This document shows, piece after piece, positions 8,987 through 18,452 of a stretch of 64,000 nucleotides of DNA. Position 1 is the stretch's first letter. Every line of letters starts with the position of its first letter. The position numbers and the translations under genes are program-made. Source of the DNA: Flavobacterium sp. IB48 (lineage in GTDB: Bacteria; Bacteroidota; Bacteroidia; Flavobacteriales; Flavobacteriaceae); contig NZ_JAEFCA010000001.1 of NCBI RefSeq assembly GCF_016405855.1, positions 271,316 to 335,315 of the forward strand, in the 5' to 3' direction. The notes beneath the pieces were generated by a model. It ran no database searches and was not told the origin of the DNA. It saw nothing but the letters and a program-made list of their open reading frames with translations.

Positions 8987-9028
8987 GATTTCTAATATTT
9001 ATGAATTAATAATTTTTATTTTACAGAT

Positions 9029-9065
9029 CAAAATTACCCTCAGAAAATGAAGCCAAAATGAAGAA
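9029..9065 (-). promoter_or_regulatory. Promoter with tandem 11-bp response-regulator-type repeat (peptide gene 2)
   Basis: AAAATGAAGCC (9044-9054) is followed directly by AAAATGAAGAA (9055-9065). On minus, TTG (9054-9056), 17 bp, TAATTTTG (9029-9036). Repeat, promoter spacing and distance to the start codon (repeat begins 58 bp upstream) are identical to peptide gene 1, although the intervening bases differ. That is good evidence for selection. Confidence 0.75.
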
Positions 9066-9299
9066 ATCACTGAATAAAAAATTTTAACTTGATATTAACT
9101 CTTTGCTTATTTTCTGGCTAATAAGTTGCATAAATTCATTTAATTGCCTACTATTCTTTACAACATTGAGAAGATGCAATGTATTGCATTTCTACTAAAA
9201 TGAACTTATACGACTTATATGGTTTAAAAAATTAATTTTCGAAAACCAAATCGTTTTTTAAAACCCAATTGTTTATTTTTACAGACTAATATTTTTAAT

Positions 9300-12140
9300 A
9301 TGTCAACTCAAAAACGCCTTTTTCTTCTAGATGCTTACGCATTAATTTTTCGTGGTTATTATGCCTTTATAAAAAACCCGAGAATCAACTCAAAAGGAAT
9401 GGATACATCTGCAATTATGGGTTTTATGAACTCACTTTTGGATGTTATTAAAAGAGAAAAACCAGACCACTTGGCCGTTGCTTTCGATAAAGGCGGAAGC
9501 CATGTAAGAACAGAAATGTTTGTTGAATACAAAGCCAATCGTGATGCTACACCAGAAGCAATTAAAATTGCTGTTCCTTATATTCAAGAATTATTAAAAG
9601 CCATGCATATTCCGATTATCGAAATCGAAGGCTGTGAAGCCGATGACTTAATTGGAACAATCGCTAAACAAGCAGAAAAACAAAATTACAAAGTCTTCAT
9701 GGTAACGCCTGATAAGGATTTTGCGCAACTAGTTTCTGAAAATATTTTTATGTATAAACCTGCCCGAATGGGTAACGGAATCGAAATATGGGGTGTTCCT
9801 GAGGTTTTGGCAAAATTTGAAATCGAAAGACCAGAACAAGTAATTGATTTCCTTGGAATGATGGGCGACGCTGTAGATAATATTCCTGGATTGCCAGGTG
9901 TTGGTGAAGTTACAGCTAAAAAGTTCCTGAAAGAATTTGGAACCATGGAAAACCTTTTAGAAAACACGCATTTACTAAAAGGCAAAATGAAAGAGAACAT
10001 CGAAGCTAATAAAGAAAAAGGGATTCTTTCTAAAAAATTAGCAGCAATTATTACCGATTGTGATGTTACTTTTAATGAAGAAGACTACGAACTTTCTCGC
10101 CCAGATATTGAAAAAACTGATGCTATTTTTCAAGAATTAGAATTTAGAAGAATGGCAGAACAGTTTGACAATTTATTTAAAACTGATGGTACACAAACTG
10201 CTGCTCCAGCTCCTGATGCCAAATTATACAAAAAAGCACAGCCTAAAAATGAAGACCAATTTGATCTTTTTGGAGGCGGAAATACGAATGGAGAAAACGC
10301 TGAAATCGAAAGAACTTCGTTTTATAGTACTTTAGAAAACACAGAGCATTTTTACCAAACCATTCAAGGCGATTTAGGCATTAAAATGCTTTTGCAGAAT
10401 TTACAAAAACAGACTTCGGTTTGTTTTGATACTGAAACCACAGGAATCGATGCTTTGCACGCAGAATTGGTCGGAATGTCTTTCTCTTACGAAAAAGGAA
10501 AAGCATTTTATGTGCCGTTTCCAGAAAGCCATGAAGAAGCAAAAGCTTTAGTAGACAAATTTGTTCCGTTTTTTGAAAATGAAAACATTGAGAAAATCGG
10601 ACAGAATTTAAAATACGATCTAAAAATTCTTTCTAATTATGGTGTAACCGTAAAAGGAAAACTTTTTGATACGATGATTGCGCATTATCTAATTAATCCA
10701 GATATGCGTCATAATATGGATATTTTGGCAGAAACGTACTTGAAATATTCTCCAAAATCTATTGAAAGTTTAATTGGTAAAAAAGGAAAAAATCAGCTTA
10801 ATATGCGCGATGTTTCTTTGGAAGATATTAAAGAATATGCTGCTGAAGATGCCGATATTACTTTACAATTAAAAGAAATATTCACAACCGAATTAGACAA
10901 AACAGAAACTAAAAAGTTATTTGACGAAATCGAAATTCCGTTAGTAAGCGTATTGGCAGACATGGAAACTGAAGGAATTCGTTTGGATGTAGATTTCTTA
11001 AAAGCAATGTCTTCTGAAATGGAAGTTGAAATCAAAGCTTTAGAAGAAAAAATATATGAAACTGCTGGCGAAAAATTCAATTTGGCTTCTCCAAAACAAT
11101 TAGGAGATATTTTGTTTGATAAACTAAAAATTGGCGGCGCAAAACAAAAGAAAACCAAAACGGGACAATATGCAACTGGCGAAGAAGTTTTGACTTATTT
11201 GGCCAATGACAACCCAATTGTAAAACAGATTTTAGATTGGCGCCAGATGGTAAAACTGCAAAGCACTTATATTTTGGCTTTACCAGAACAAGTTGATAAA
11301 AAAACGTTACGCGTTCATACCGATTATATGCAGACTGTTGCGGCAACTGGGCGTTTGAGCTCTAATAATCCGAACTTGCAAAATATTCCGATTCGTACCG
11401 AAAGAGGCCGTCAGATTCGTAAAGCTTTCGTGGCACGCGATGAAAATTACACTTTAATCTCTGCCGATTACTCGCAAATTGAATTAAGAATTATCGCTGC
11501 TTTGAGTGGTGAAGAAAATATGATTGCAGCTTTCCAAAATGGAGAAGACATTCACAAAGCAACCGCAGCAAAAGTTTTTGATGTTCCTTTAGAAGAAGTT
11601 TCCCGCGAACAAAGAAGTAATGCAAAAACAGTAAACTTTGGAATTATATATGGTGTTTCTGCTTTTGGTTTGAGCAACCAAACTTCACTTTCTAGAAGCG
11701 AAAGTGCTGCATTGATTGATGCTTATTATAAAACATATCCTCGTCTTAAATCTTACATTTCAGAACAAATCGAATTTGCACGCGAAAAAGGTTATGTACA
11801 AACTATTTTAGGCCGTCGCAGATATTTAAAAGATATTAATTCTGCTAATGCTGTTGTAAGAAGTGCGGCAGAACGAAATGCTGTAAACGCCCCAATTCAA
11901 GGAAGCGCTGCCGATGTGATTAAAATCGCAATGATCAATATTCATAAAAAACTTCGTGACGAAAACTGGAAATCTAAAATGTTACTGCAAGTACATGATG
12001 AGCTTGTGTTTGATGTTCACAACGACGAACTCGAAAAAATCCAGCCAATGATTAAACACGAAATGGAAAATGCTTTTAAAATGTCGGTTCCTTTAGAAGT
12101 TGAACTCGGAATGGGTAAAGATTGGTTAGAGGCACATTAA
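9300..12140 (+). CDS. polA: DNA polymerase I
   Basis: 946 residues with all three domains. The 5' nuclease spans ~1-290 (LLDAYALIFRGYYA, then EADDLIG, then TPDKDFAQLV). The 3'-5' exonuclease spans ~350-545 and keeps its metal ligands (CFDTETTG, NLKYDLKIL, YAAEDAD), so proofreading should be active. The polymerase domain has motif A DYSQIELRI, the O helix with KTVNFGIIYG, and motif C QVHDELVFD. It fills Okazaki fragment gaps and acts in excision repair. It is a single gene closed by a hairpin terminator; the 5' region (9066-9299) has no clear -7 match. Confidence 0.97.
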   Translation: MSTQKRLFLLDAYALIFRGYYAFIKNPRINSKGMDTSAIMGFMNSLLDVIKREKPDHLAVAFDKGGSHVRTEMFVEYKANRDATPEAIKIAVPYIQELLKAMHIPIIEIEGCEADDLIGTIAKQAEKQNYKVFMVTPDKDFAQLVSENIFMYKPARMGNGIEIWGVPEVLAKFEIERPEQVIDFLGMMGDAVDNIPGLPGVGEVTAKKFLKEFGTMENLLENTHLLKGKMKENIEANKEKGILSKKLAAIITDCDVTFNEEDYELSRPDIEKTDAIFQELEFRRMAEQFDNLFKTDGTQTAAPAPDAKLYKKAQPKNEDQFDLFGGGNTNGENAEIERTSFYSTLENTEHFYQTIQGDLGIKMLLQNLQKQTSVCFDTETTGIDALHAELVGMSFSYEKGKAFYVPFPESHEEAKALVDKFVPFFENENIEKIGQNLKYDLKILSNYGVTVKGKLFDTMIAHYLINPDMRHNMDILAETYLKYSPKSIESLIGKKGKNQLNMRDVSLEDIKEYAAEDADITLQLKEIFTTELDKTETKKLFDEIEIPLVSVLADMETEGIRLDVDFLKAMSSEMEVEIKALEEKIYETAGEKFNLASPKQLGDILFDKLKIGGAKQKKTKTGQYATGEEVLTYLANDNPIVKQILDWRQMVKLQSTYILALPEQVDKKTLRVHTDYMQTVAATGRLSSNNPNLQNIPIRTERGRQIRKAFVARDENYTLISADYSQIELRIIAALSGEENMIAAFQNGEDIHKATAAKVFDVPLEEVSREQRSNAKTVNFGIIYGVSAFGLSNQTSLSRSESAALIDAYYKTYPRLKSYISEQIEFAREKGYVQTILGRRRYLKDINSANAVVRSAAERNAVNAPIQGSAADVIKIAMINIHKKLRDENWKSKMLLQVHDELVFDVHNDELEKIQPMIKHEMENAFKMSVPLEVELGMGKDWLEAH

Positions 12141-12167
12141 TATTTCAGTAAAATTTCGGTAAAAAAT

Positions 12168-12203
12168 AAATCCGCCAAAAGTGAATGCTTTTAGCGGATT
12201 TTT
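12168..12203. terminator. Terminator between convergent genes
   Basis: AAATCCGC...AAAAG (12168-12181) pairs with CTTTT...GCGGATTT (12188-12201) with one bulge-type mismatch. It is flanked by an A-rich tract before and T-rich tract after, and serves polA and the convergent gene ending at 12223. Confidence 0.8.
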
Positions 12204-12222
12204 AATTTATAACAGTTTCAGG

Positions 12223-13368
12223 CTAGTATTTATCTGCTTCTGCATATTTTTTTGGAATATCTCCATAGTCTTTAATTTGTTTCCAATAATCTTTTAAGTT
12301 CTTTGGTCGAGGTCTCCAGTCTGGATCTGCCATGTTTTTTTGAGCTTCATTCCAATTATTAGCCGTTAAAAAATTTGGATCAATATCGCATCCTGAAAGC
12401 TCTTTAATTGGTTTTAGAAATACATAACCATCATAAAAATTTTCTAATGTAAAATTACTATGACCGAGAGAATAGTAACTATCATCTAGTAATTTTCCAA
12501 GAGGCGTATTAATCAAATCGAATCCGATTGGTTTATTTTGCAGTTTTTGCATTATAATTTCTATTTTTCCATTTGCTGGCGAAACCAAATTTGGTCTAAT
12601 TTCAGGTCGATTAGCAAAAGGTTTATGCAATAAAATAGAATATACTAACTGCGGATATTTTGCATACAACTGATTTCCAAAATAACCATCCTCCAACCTC
12701 ACAAAATCCTGTCCCAGAAAATCATACACAGGAAATTTATATTTTGTAAATGCATGGATATCTCCTGTAAGAATCAAAATTTTCTCTTGCTTGGCAATAA
12801 TTTCTTTCTCTGTAATTCCAAATCGAAATGTTTCTGTATTTCCTCTATAAAATACCTTTTTCATTTTCTCAGGAGTTCGCTGTCCTAAAAACGAGGACCA
12901 ATCGTAACGATAACTTAAATTTAAGATTCTGAATTTCTTTGCAGATTTAGGCAGTGATTTATTTAACTCCCAAGCAGCCTTGTACAAATCAGTATATCCT
13001 TTAAAAACCCAGCCTGAATTATAGTTAAACATTAATTTTCTAGCTAGATCTTCATTATACTCAGGAGCAGAGACTAAAGAATCTAATTTTATCTGATCCT
13101 CATTTGCCCCAAATTCCATTCCCAAATTATAGACGTTGTTTTTATACAGAACAGGAATCAAATTCTTTACTAATAAGAGATTTTCTTTAACTCGATGTTC
13201 CTCGGCCAGTAGGATTATATCTTTTTCTGCAAATTTTGAAGCAATATATTCTTCAGGGCTTTTGTAATTATTTGACAAATATTGAACTGAATTCTCCATT
13301 TCATCAGACTGACAAAAGATACAGAGAGGAAAAAGAATCGAAAGAAAAACTATACTTTTTTTAAACAT
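12223..13368 (-). CDS. Exported ChaN/erythromycin-esterase-superfamily-like protein
   Basis: 381 residues with a signal peptide (residues ~1-19, cleaved near CQS). The motif DIILLAEEHRVKENLL and later GMEFGANED and ILILTGDIHAF recall the ChaN/EreA/TraB superfamily, in which a conserved Glu-His near the N terminus and a late GxxH sit in one pocket. It starts 4 bp after the GH13 amylase stop, so the two are cotranscribed. A role in periplasmic or surface glycan metabolism is suggested only by that context. The family call is tentative. Confidence 0.55.
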   Translation of the reverse strand: MFKKSIVFLSILFPLCIFCQSDEMENSVQYLSNNYKSPEEYIASKFAEKDIILLAEEHRVKENLLLVKNLIPVLYKNNVYNLGMEFGANEDQIKLDSLVSAPEYNEDLARKLMFNYNSGWVFKGYTDLYKAAWELNKSLPKSAKKFRILNLSYRYDWSSFLGQRTPEKMKKVFYRGNTETFRFGITEKEIIAKQEKILILTGDIHAFTKYKFPVYDFLGQDFVRLEDGYFGNQLYAKYPQLVYSILLHKPFANRPEIRPNLVSPANGKIEIIMQKLQNKPIGFDLINTPLGKLLDDSYYSLGHSNFTLENFYDGYVFLKPIKELSGCDIDPNFLTANNWNEAQKNMADPDWRPRPKNLKDYWKQIKDYGDIPKKYAEADKY

Positions 13369-13372
13369 CTTT

Positions 13373-15226
13373 TTATTTATTTAATTCTAAAACCCACATT
13401 TTTGTTGCTGGAATAATTGTCTTTTTGGAAGTTGAAAAACTTTCTTCGGTAATCACATTTTTAGCAGAAGTAAAACCAGCAGTTCTTTCATCATATTTTT
13501 GAAAGTCAATTTCTTTTTCAGAACTACTTGTATTCATCACACACATTATTGTTTGGCTGTCATCATATCTAAAATAAACATATAAGCCATCAACAGGTGT
13601 ATAATGCATCATTTTTCCTGTTTTTATTGCTGATGCATTTTTTCTAAAATTAGCCAGTTTACGAACCAACTCTTGTGTCGATTTTTCGTCATCCGTCATT
13701 CCTTTTCCTGTAAAAGCATTTTTTTCATCTTCTTTCCATCCTCCTGGAAAATCAGCCCTTAGTAAGCCATCTGGATTTTTAAATCCCTTCATCAAAACTT
13801 CAGAACCATAATATAGCTGTGGAATTCCTCTGCAAGTTAGCAACCACTGAAAGCCCATTTTTTGCTTTTCTACATTTTCTCCCATTAATGAAAAAAATCG
13901 AGCCTCGTCATGATTGTCCAAAAGCAATACTTTCTGCATTGGATTTTTACTCAAAAAATCACTGCTCAAAGTATAATACAATTGATTAACTCCGCCTTTC
14001 CATCCAAAAGGTTCTGTCAAAGCTGGAATGATTCCGTAATACAAACTCTGAAAATCTACAACTGAAGGCAAATTGCTTTTGAACGGTGTATCTATATTAT
14101 TTTCCTCAAAATAAGCCTGATTTGCTACTCCGTGCACCATGATTTCGCCAAAAATGGAAATCTTAGGAAACTCATCCATAATTGCTTTGTTGCAGCGATT
14201 GGCAAAATTAAGATCATTATAAGTATAAGTATCAAGACGCACGCCATCAATACCAAACTTTTCAATATGCCAAATGCAATTTTGGATAATGAAATTGGCC
14301 ATAAACGGATTATCTTGATTAATGTCTGGCATTATTTTATCAAACCATCCATCACTCATTTTCTTTTTATCTGATTTTGTTCCATAAGGATCAAAAAGCG
14401 GGATTTCTCTATAATTGGTTTGAGTATATTCTGGCCAGCGATGAACCCAATCATTTGCTGGAGGATCTAGTTCTAGAAAATGAAATGATCCAATATGATT
14501 ATAAACAGCATCAAAAATAAGCTTCATTCCCCTTGAGTGAAGCTGATTACTCAATTTTTCATACATCGCATCTCCACCATATCTTTGATCAATTTTGTAA
14601 TGATTTGTAATTGCGTAACCATGCTCTGTTCTTTTCTCCATATCATTTTCCATAACTGGAGTAAACCACAATGCTGTAACTCCAAGCCCCTGAATATAGT
14701 CCAGATTATTAATCACACCTTGTAAATCTCCGCCATGGCGATCATACATTTCTTTTCGGTCAAGAGATTGGTCTCTCATTCCTTTTACTTTGTCATTTGC
14801 AATATCTCCATTACTAAAACGGTCCACCATAATTAATTCGATAAAATCACTGGAAGTAACACCTTGCGCATATTGTGTTCCATTACCCGATTTTCGATTA
14901 TAAAGAGGCCATTTAATTTTCTGTTTTCCTGACTTTTGATTCAATTCAATAATTACATCACCAGCAACAGTTTCTGGCGCAATAGTTATATCAATAGCAA
15001 TATATTTTGTATTTGGAAAAGAATATGTTTTGTTAATCGTTATTCCGGGATAATTAATGCCTACTTTATCTGTTGTAAAAGAATCATCAATACTTCGAAT
15101 TAATAACTGTATAGAATTGGTTTTCATTCCTACCCACCAATTTGTCGGGTAAACTTCAGTATTCTTGGCATTTATTACCCAAGAAAAACAAAATAGCAAC
15201 ATTAAAGTTAAAGCGGTTTTCTTCAT
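13373..15226 (-). CDS. GH13 alpha-amylase family glycoside hydrolase (neopullulanase/cyclomaltodextrinase type)
   Basis: 617 residues with a signal peptide (first ~20). Residues ~25-125 form an N-terminal beta domain of cyclomaltodextrinase type. The (beta/alpha)8 domain carries the GH13 conserved regions: DAVYNHIG, GVRLDTYTYND (nucleophile Asp), FGEIMVHG (acid/base Glu) and LLDNHDEARF (transition-state Asp). A C-terminal beta domain follows. The closest functional analogues are SusA-like periplasmic enzymes that cut maltodextrins and pullulan. It is first of a two-gene unit and is divergent from a LytS/LytTR pair. No SusC/SusD pair is present, so this is not a complete utilisation locus. Confidence 0.88.
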   Translation of the reverse strand: MKKTALTLMLLFCFSWVINAKNTEVYPTNWWVGMKTNSIQLLIRSIDDSFTTDKVGINYPGITINKTYSFPNTKYIAIDITIAPETVAGDVIIELNQKSGKQKIKWPLYNRKSGNGTQYAQGVTSSDFIELIMVDRFSNGDIANDKVKGMRDQSLDRKEMYDRHGGDLQGVINNLDYIQGLGVTALWFTPVMENDMEKRTEHGYAITNHYKIDQRYGGDAMYEKLSNQLHSRGMKLIFDAVYNHIGSFHFLELDPPANDWVHRWPEYTQTNYREIPLFDPYGTKSDKKKMSDGWFDKIMPDINQDNPFMANFIIQNCIWHIEKFGIDGVRLDTYTYNDLNFANRCNKAIMDEFPKISIFGEIMVHGVANQAYFEENNIDTPFKSNLPSVVDFQSLYYGIIPALTEPFGWKGGVNQLYYTLSSDFLSKNPMQKVLLLDNHDEARFFSLMGENVEKQKMGFQWLLTCRGIPQLYYGSEVLMKGFKNPDGLLRADFPGGWKEDEKNAFTGKGMTDDEKSTQELVRKLANFRKNASAIKTGKMMHYTPVDGLYVYFRYDDSQTIMCVMNTSSSEKEIDFQKYDERTAGFTSAKNVITEESFSTSKKTIIPATKMWVLELNK

Positions 15227-15255
15227 GATAGTTTTTTTAAATTACATTAGTCAGC

Positions 15256-15283
15256 GAAAGATATTATGCTTTTCTACCATCAA
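15256..15283 (-). promoter_or_regulatory. Candidate promoter of the amylase operon
   Basis: Minus strand TTG (15281-15283), 17 bp, TATCTTTC (15256-15263), one mismatch to TAnnTTTG. It lies 30 bp before the amylase start in the divergent 209-bp intergenic region. The rest of that region shows only a short CAACA/TGTTG inverted repeat at 15301-15317. Confidence 0.4.
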
Positions 15284-15435
15284 AAAGACACTTATTTAAA
15301 CAACATGCTTTGTGTTGCAAACAACAATACAAAAACTGCTATGTTATTTAAACAAGAAAACTGTTTTCTACCACATTACGATTTTAATTCTAAAGCAAAA
15401 CCACTAGCTTTACAATTAAAGAAACAAACTCGATA

Positions 15436-16506
15436 ATGAACGAACTGGCTATTTATCCTGAAAATACATTTCAAAAAATAAGACTTTATATCAGCTACTG
15501 GTTGGGATATATTTTATTATTCAGCTTAGTGCAAGGTTTGCCAACAAATGATTTTTGGAGGGCTTTTTATAATGAATGTTATAGTGTTTTCCCTAAAATT
15601 ATATTTGTTCTACTGATTGTAGAAGTAGCAATGCCAAAATTGTTTTTCAGAAAAAAAAAGACGCTATTTATTTTTGTTTATTTGATTTCGATCCTCTTCT
15701 TTGCATTCCTTCAGCGGTTAATTGACAATTATATCATTATTGCATTCTATTTGACCGAGTGGAAATCGGAACCGCTTTTTTCTGCTCCTGTATATTTATA
15801 TAATGTAATTAAACTGCAATTTGTTGTCACGGTTCCTTTAATCATTAAACTTGTTTATTACATTGCCGAAGCCAAAAACAAAGTGCAGCTGATTATTTCC
15901 GAAAAACTCCAAGCCGAATTGTTTTCTCTTCGAAATCAGTTTCATCCCCACTTTTTATTTAATGTTCTCAATAGTCTGTATTCAAAAATTTTAAGTAAAT
16001 CTAACGATTCTGCAGATATAGTCCTTAGAATCTCAGATTTTCTCCGGTATTCTGTTTATGAGGTAAATACCAAACATATTCCTTTGGAGAAAGAAATTGA
16101 ATATCTACAAAATTATATTTCACTTCAGCAGTTAAGATTTGATAACAGACTCGAACTAAGTTTCAGCACAAGCGGAATTACAGAAAATCAAGTTATTGAG
16201 CCTTTCTTAATTCTTCCTTTTATAGAAAACAGTTTTAAATACTGTCTAGATGATGTCAGTCTAAAAGCATGGATTACAATTTCAATTACATTTTCTGAAG
16301 AATGGCTAATAATTAAAATCGAGAATAGCCTCCCGCAAGATTTTTTCGAAAACAAAAAAACTAAAAATCCATATAGCGGTATTGGAATTTCTAATGTTAA
16401 AAGGCGTTTAGAACTTCTTTATCCTCAAAAGCATATTTTAAATATCAAAAATGAAGTTGAATCCTTTTTTGTCTCTTTAAAAATTAAAATTAATGACACC
16501 AACTAG
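15436..16506 (+). CDS. LytS/YehU-type sensor histidine kinase
   Basis: 356 residues. Four hydrophobic segments occupy ~15-150. The His_kinase (PF06580-type) domain has the phospho-acceptor His in LRNQFHPHFLFNVLNSLYS. The ATPase domain keeps LPFIENSFKYC (N box) and GIGISNVKRRLELLY (G box). There is no HAMP or separate periplasmic sensor domain. Its 3' end overlaps the LytTR regulator by 14 bp, so the two are translationally coupled. It is divergent from the amylase operon; a regulatory link is possible but unproven. Confidence 0.9.
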   Translation: MNELAIYPENTFQKIRLYISYWLGYILLFSLVQGLPTNDFWRAFYNECYSVFPKIIFVLLIVEVAMPKLFFRKKKTLFIFVYLISILFFAFLQRLIDNYIIIAFYLTEWKSEPLFSAPVYLYNVIKLQFVVTVPLIIKLVYYIAEAKNKVQLIISEKLQAELFSLRNQFHPHFLFNVLNSLYSKILSKSNDSADIVLRISDFLRYSVYEVNTKHIPLEKEIEYLQNYISLQQLRFDNRLELSFSTSGITENQVIEPFLILPFIENSFKYCLDDVSLKAWITISITFSEEWLIIKIENSLPQDFFENKKTKNPYSGIGISNVKRRLELLYPQKHILNIKNEVESFFVSLKIKINDTN

Positions 16507-17221
16507 AATAAGCTGTATTATTATAGAAGATGAACTTCCTGCATCTATATTGCTTGAAATGCATATTGCCAAATTTGATTTTTTAGATTTGAAAGGAAAA
16601 TTCATGAGCACCAATAATGCCTTGGGATATCTGAAAACCAACAATATAGACTTGCTTTTTTTAGATATTAATCTGCCAGGCAAATCAGGGATTGAATTTG
16701 CTAAATCACTGCCAAAAGATATCGGAATTATTTTTACAACTGCCAATTCACAATATGCTGTCGAAGGATTTGACCTAGAAGCTATTGATTATTTATTAAA
16801 ACCTATTTCTTTGGAACGATTTTCAAAAGCAATACAAAAATATAGTAAAATCCAAAAAACGAATCAGCAGTTTGAAAAGCTGGCACAAGCTGAAATTGAA
16901 CAGCCTTTTATATTTATCAAGTGCGAAAGAAAAACATTAAAAATATATCTGAACGAAATAGATTATTTTGAGTCACAAGGCAATTATTTAATTATTCATA
17001 CAGAAAAAGATTCTTTTAAAACGCATCAGTCTATTACCGAAATGATTGAAAAATTACCCGAAGGTTTTTTTTTCAGAATACATCGTTCTTTTTTGATTCC
17101 GTTAAAAAAGGTTTCTCAATTTAATAGTCGTTCTGTAACTATTAAAAACAAGATTCTACCAATTGGAAGACTATATAGTAATGCAACAATAAATTCTTTA
17201 CAGCTGTTTAATTCTAACTAG
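16493..17221 (+). CDS. LytTR-family response regulator
   Basis: 242 residues. The receiver domain has IIEDE, the phospho-acceptor Asp in LLFLDINLPGKSG (near residue 60), and YLLKPIS. The C-terminal LytTR DNA-binding domain runs from ~140 (FIKCERKTLKIYLNEIDYFE) to the end and includes FFRIHRSFLIPLKKV. The ATG inside the 3' end of the kinase gene is the natural start. It is the partner of the LytS-type kinase. LytTR proteins bind paired 9-bp sites, but none can be assigned here with confidence. Confidence 0.92.
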   Translation: MTPTRISCIIIEDELPASILLEMHIAKFDFLDLKGKFMSTNNALGYLKTNNIDLLFLDINLPGKSGIEFAKSLPKDIGIIFTTANSQYAVEGFDLEAIDYLLKPISLERFSKAIQKYSKIQKTNQQFEKLAQAEIEQPFIFIKCERKTLKIYLNEIDYFESQGNYLIIHTEKDSFKTHQSITEMIEKLPEGFFFRIHRSFLIPLKKVSQFNSRSVTIKNKILPIGRLYSNATINSLQLFNSN

Positions 17222-17302
17222 TTTGAAAAGGATATTTACTAAAAAACACATTTTTCTATATTGTAAATATCTTCTTTCTTTGCTAAATCTTATAATCAAA
17301 AA

Positions 17303-18415
17303 ATGAAAAAGCTTTATATTCTATTTTTTTTACTTTATTCAACAATTTCGTTTTGTCAGGACAAGATTTATTATCTAGAAGGAACTTTAGGCAAAAGTAC
17401 AATCTTTATGACGCTTCAGGTTTATAAATCTGACAATGAAACTAACCTAACTGCGGTTTATTTCTATAAGAATTCGCTAAAAGACATTAAACTCGAAGCA
17501 AAATTAAAAGACAATAATTACTCATTTTATTTTAAACCTAGCAATGTTATTACCGAGAAGTTTTACCTGAAAAAATCGGGTAATAATTTTGACGGATTTT
17601 GGTATGATGCCAAAGAAAAACAATTGGCTGTTCATCTTGAACCTGTAAATTTTGACAACTACAAATCGAATCTAAAAATTAGATTTGAGGACGAACGTTT
17701 AAATCTAGTAAAATACAAATTCCTTGAATTTAAAAAACAGAAAACCACACTGTATAACAATAAAGAATTTGTTTGGTATTCTGAAAAACATTGCAATTCT
17801 GATTTTTTTAGATTAGGAAATAACTTCACAGAGAAAAACAAAGCTTTGATCAATCCGATTTTAGAACGCATACATATTGAAAATACATTAGCACAGCTTA
17901 ATTGCACATCTAGTTTTGAATACAGCCAAGGAAAAGGAATTGAAGGAAATTCAACAATTAACTTTCTGAACCATGATTTATTAGGTTTTCAAATTTCGAT
18001 GTTTTGGGATTGCGGAGGCGCTCATCCAGATTTCGGAAGCAGTGGCTATCTAATTGATTTAAATAACGGAAAACAATATGGAATTGATGATATTCTAGCT
18101 TTTGACAAAAGTGTGACTGGTGACAGTGAAAACAATTTTGATGCTTTTTCAAAATATCGAAATGATTATTTTGCACCGAAATTACTTGCTGTAATTAATT
18201 CTCAGGAACATTTTGAAAAACCAAAAAATGAAGACGATTATTGTGATTACACCAACGCAGAATACTGGCGTTATGCAGCTTGGAATTATACAGAAAAAGG
18301 AATAGAATTTACTCCAAGTTTCTACAGAGCAGCCAGAAATTGCGAAGAATCTTTTTTAGTTCCTTTTGAGAGATTAAGAAAGTACAAAAATCCTAAATTC
18401 CCATATTCATTATAA
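17303..18415 (+). CDS. Exported protein with DUF3298-like C-terminal domain
   Basis: 370 residues with a signal peptide (residues ~1-18, FCQD cleavage). The C-terminal half has DCGGAHPDFGSSGYLIDLNNGKQYGIDDIL, which fits the GGAH...DLxTGkxxxlxDlf pattern of DUF3298 (also seen in RsiV), plus four cysteines. The N-terminal half has a repetitive beta pattern. No enzymatic motif is visible. It is probably a single-gene unit after the LytTR gene (81-bp gap), closed by a terminator shared with the convergent LacI gene. Confidence 0.55.
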   Translation: MKKLYILFFLLYSTISFCQDKIYYLEGTLGKSTIFMTLQVYKSDNETNLTAVYFYKNSLKDIKLEAKLKDNNYSFYFKPSNVITEKFYLKKSGNNFDGFWYDAKEKQLAVHLEPVNFDNYKSNLKIRFEDERLNLVKYKFLEFKKQKTTLYNNKEFVWYSEKHCNSDFFRLGNNFTEKNKALINPILERIHIENTLAQLNCTSSFEYSQGKGIEGNSTINFLNHDLLGFQISMFWDCGGAHPDFGSSGYLIDLNNGKQYGIDDILAFDKSVTGDSENNFDAFSKYRNDYFAPKLLAVINSQEHFEKPKNEDDYCDYTNAEYWRYAAWNYTEKGIEFTPSFYRAARNCEESFLVPFERLRKYKNPKFPYSL

Positions 18416-18420
18416 AATAA

Positions 18421-18450
18421 AAAACCCATCAGTTTTTGCTGATGGGTTTT
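18421..18450. terminator. Terminator shared by convergent genes
   Basis: AAAACCCATCAG and CTGATGGGTTTT form a perfect 12-bp stem around TTTTTG. The palindrome has A/T runs on both sides. It sits 6 bp after one gene and 3 bp before the stop of the LacI gene on the other strand. Confidence 0.88.
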
Positions 18451-18452
18451 CT

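Noticed and set aside
13373..15226. Complete starch utilisation locus around the GH13 enzyme
   Set aside because: No SusC/SusD pair is present in the window; only a ChaN-like partner gene and regulators lie nearby.
15301..15317. Operator for LacI or LytTR protein at CAACA/TGTTG before the LytS gene
   Set aside because: Arms of only five bases in A/T-rich DNA, no second copy elsewhere in the window.
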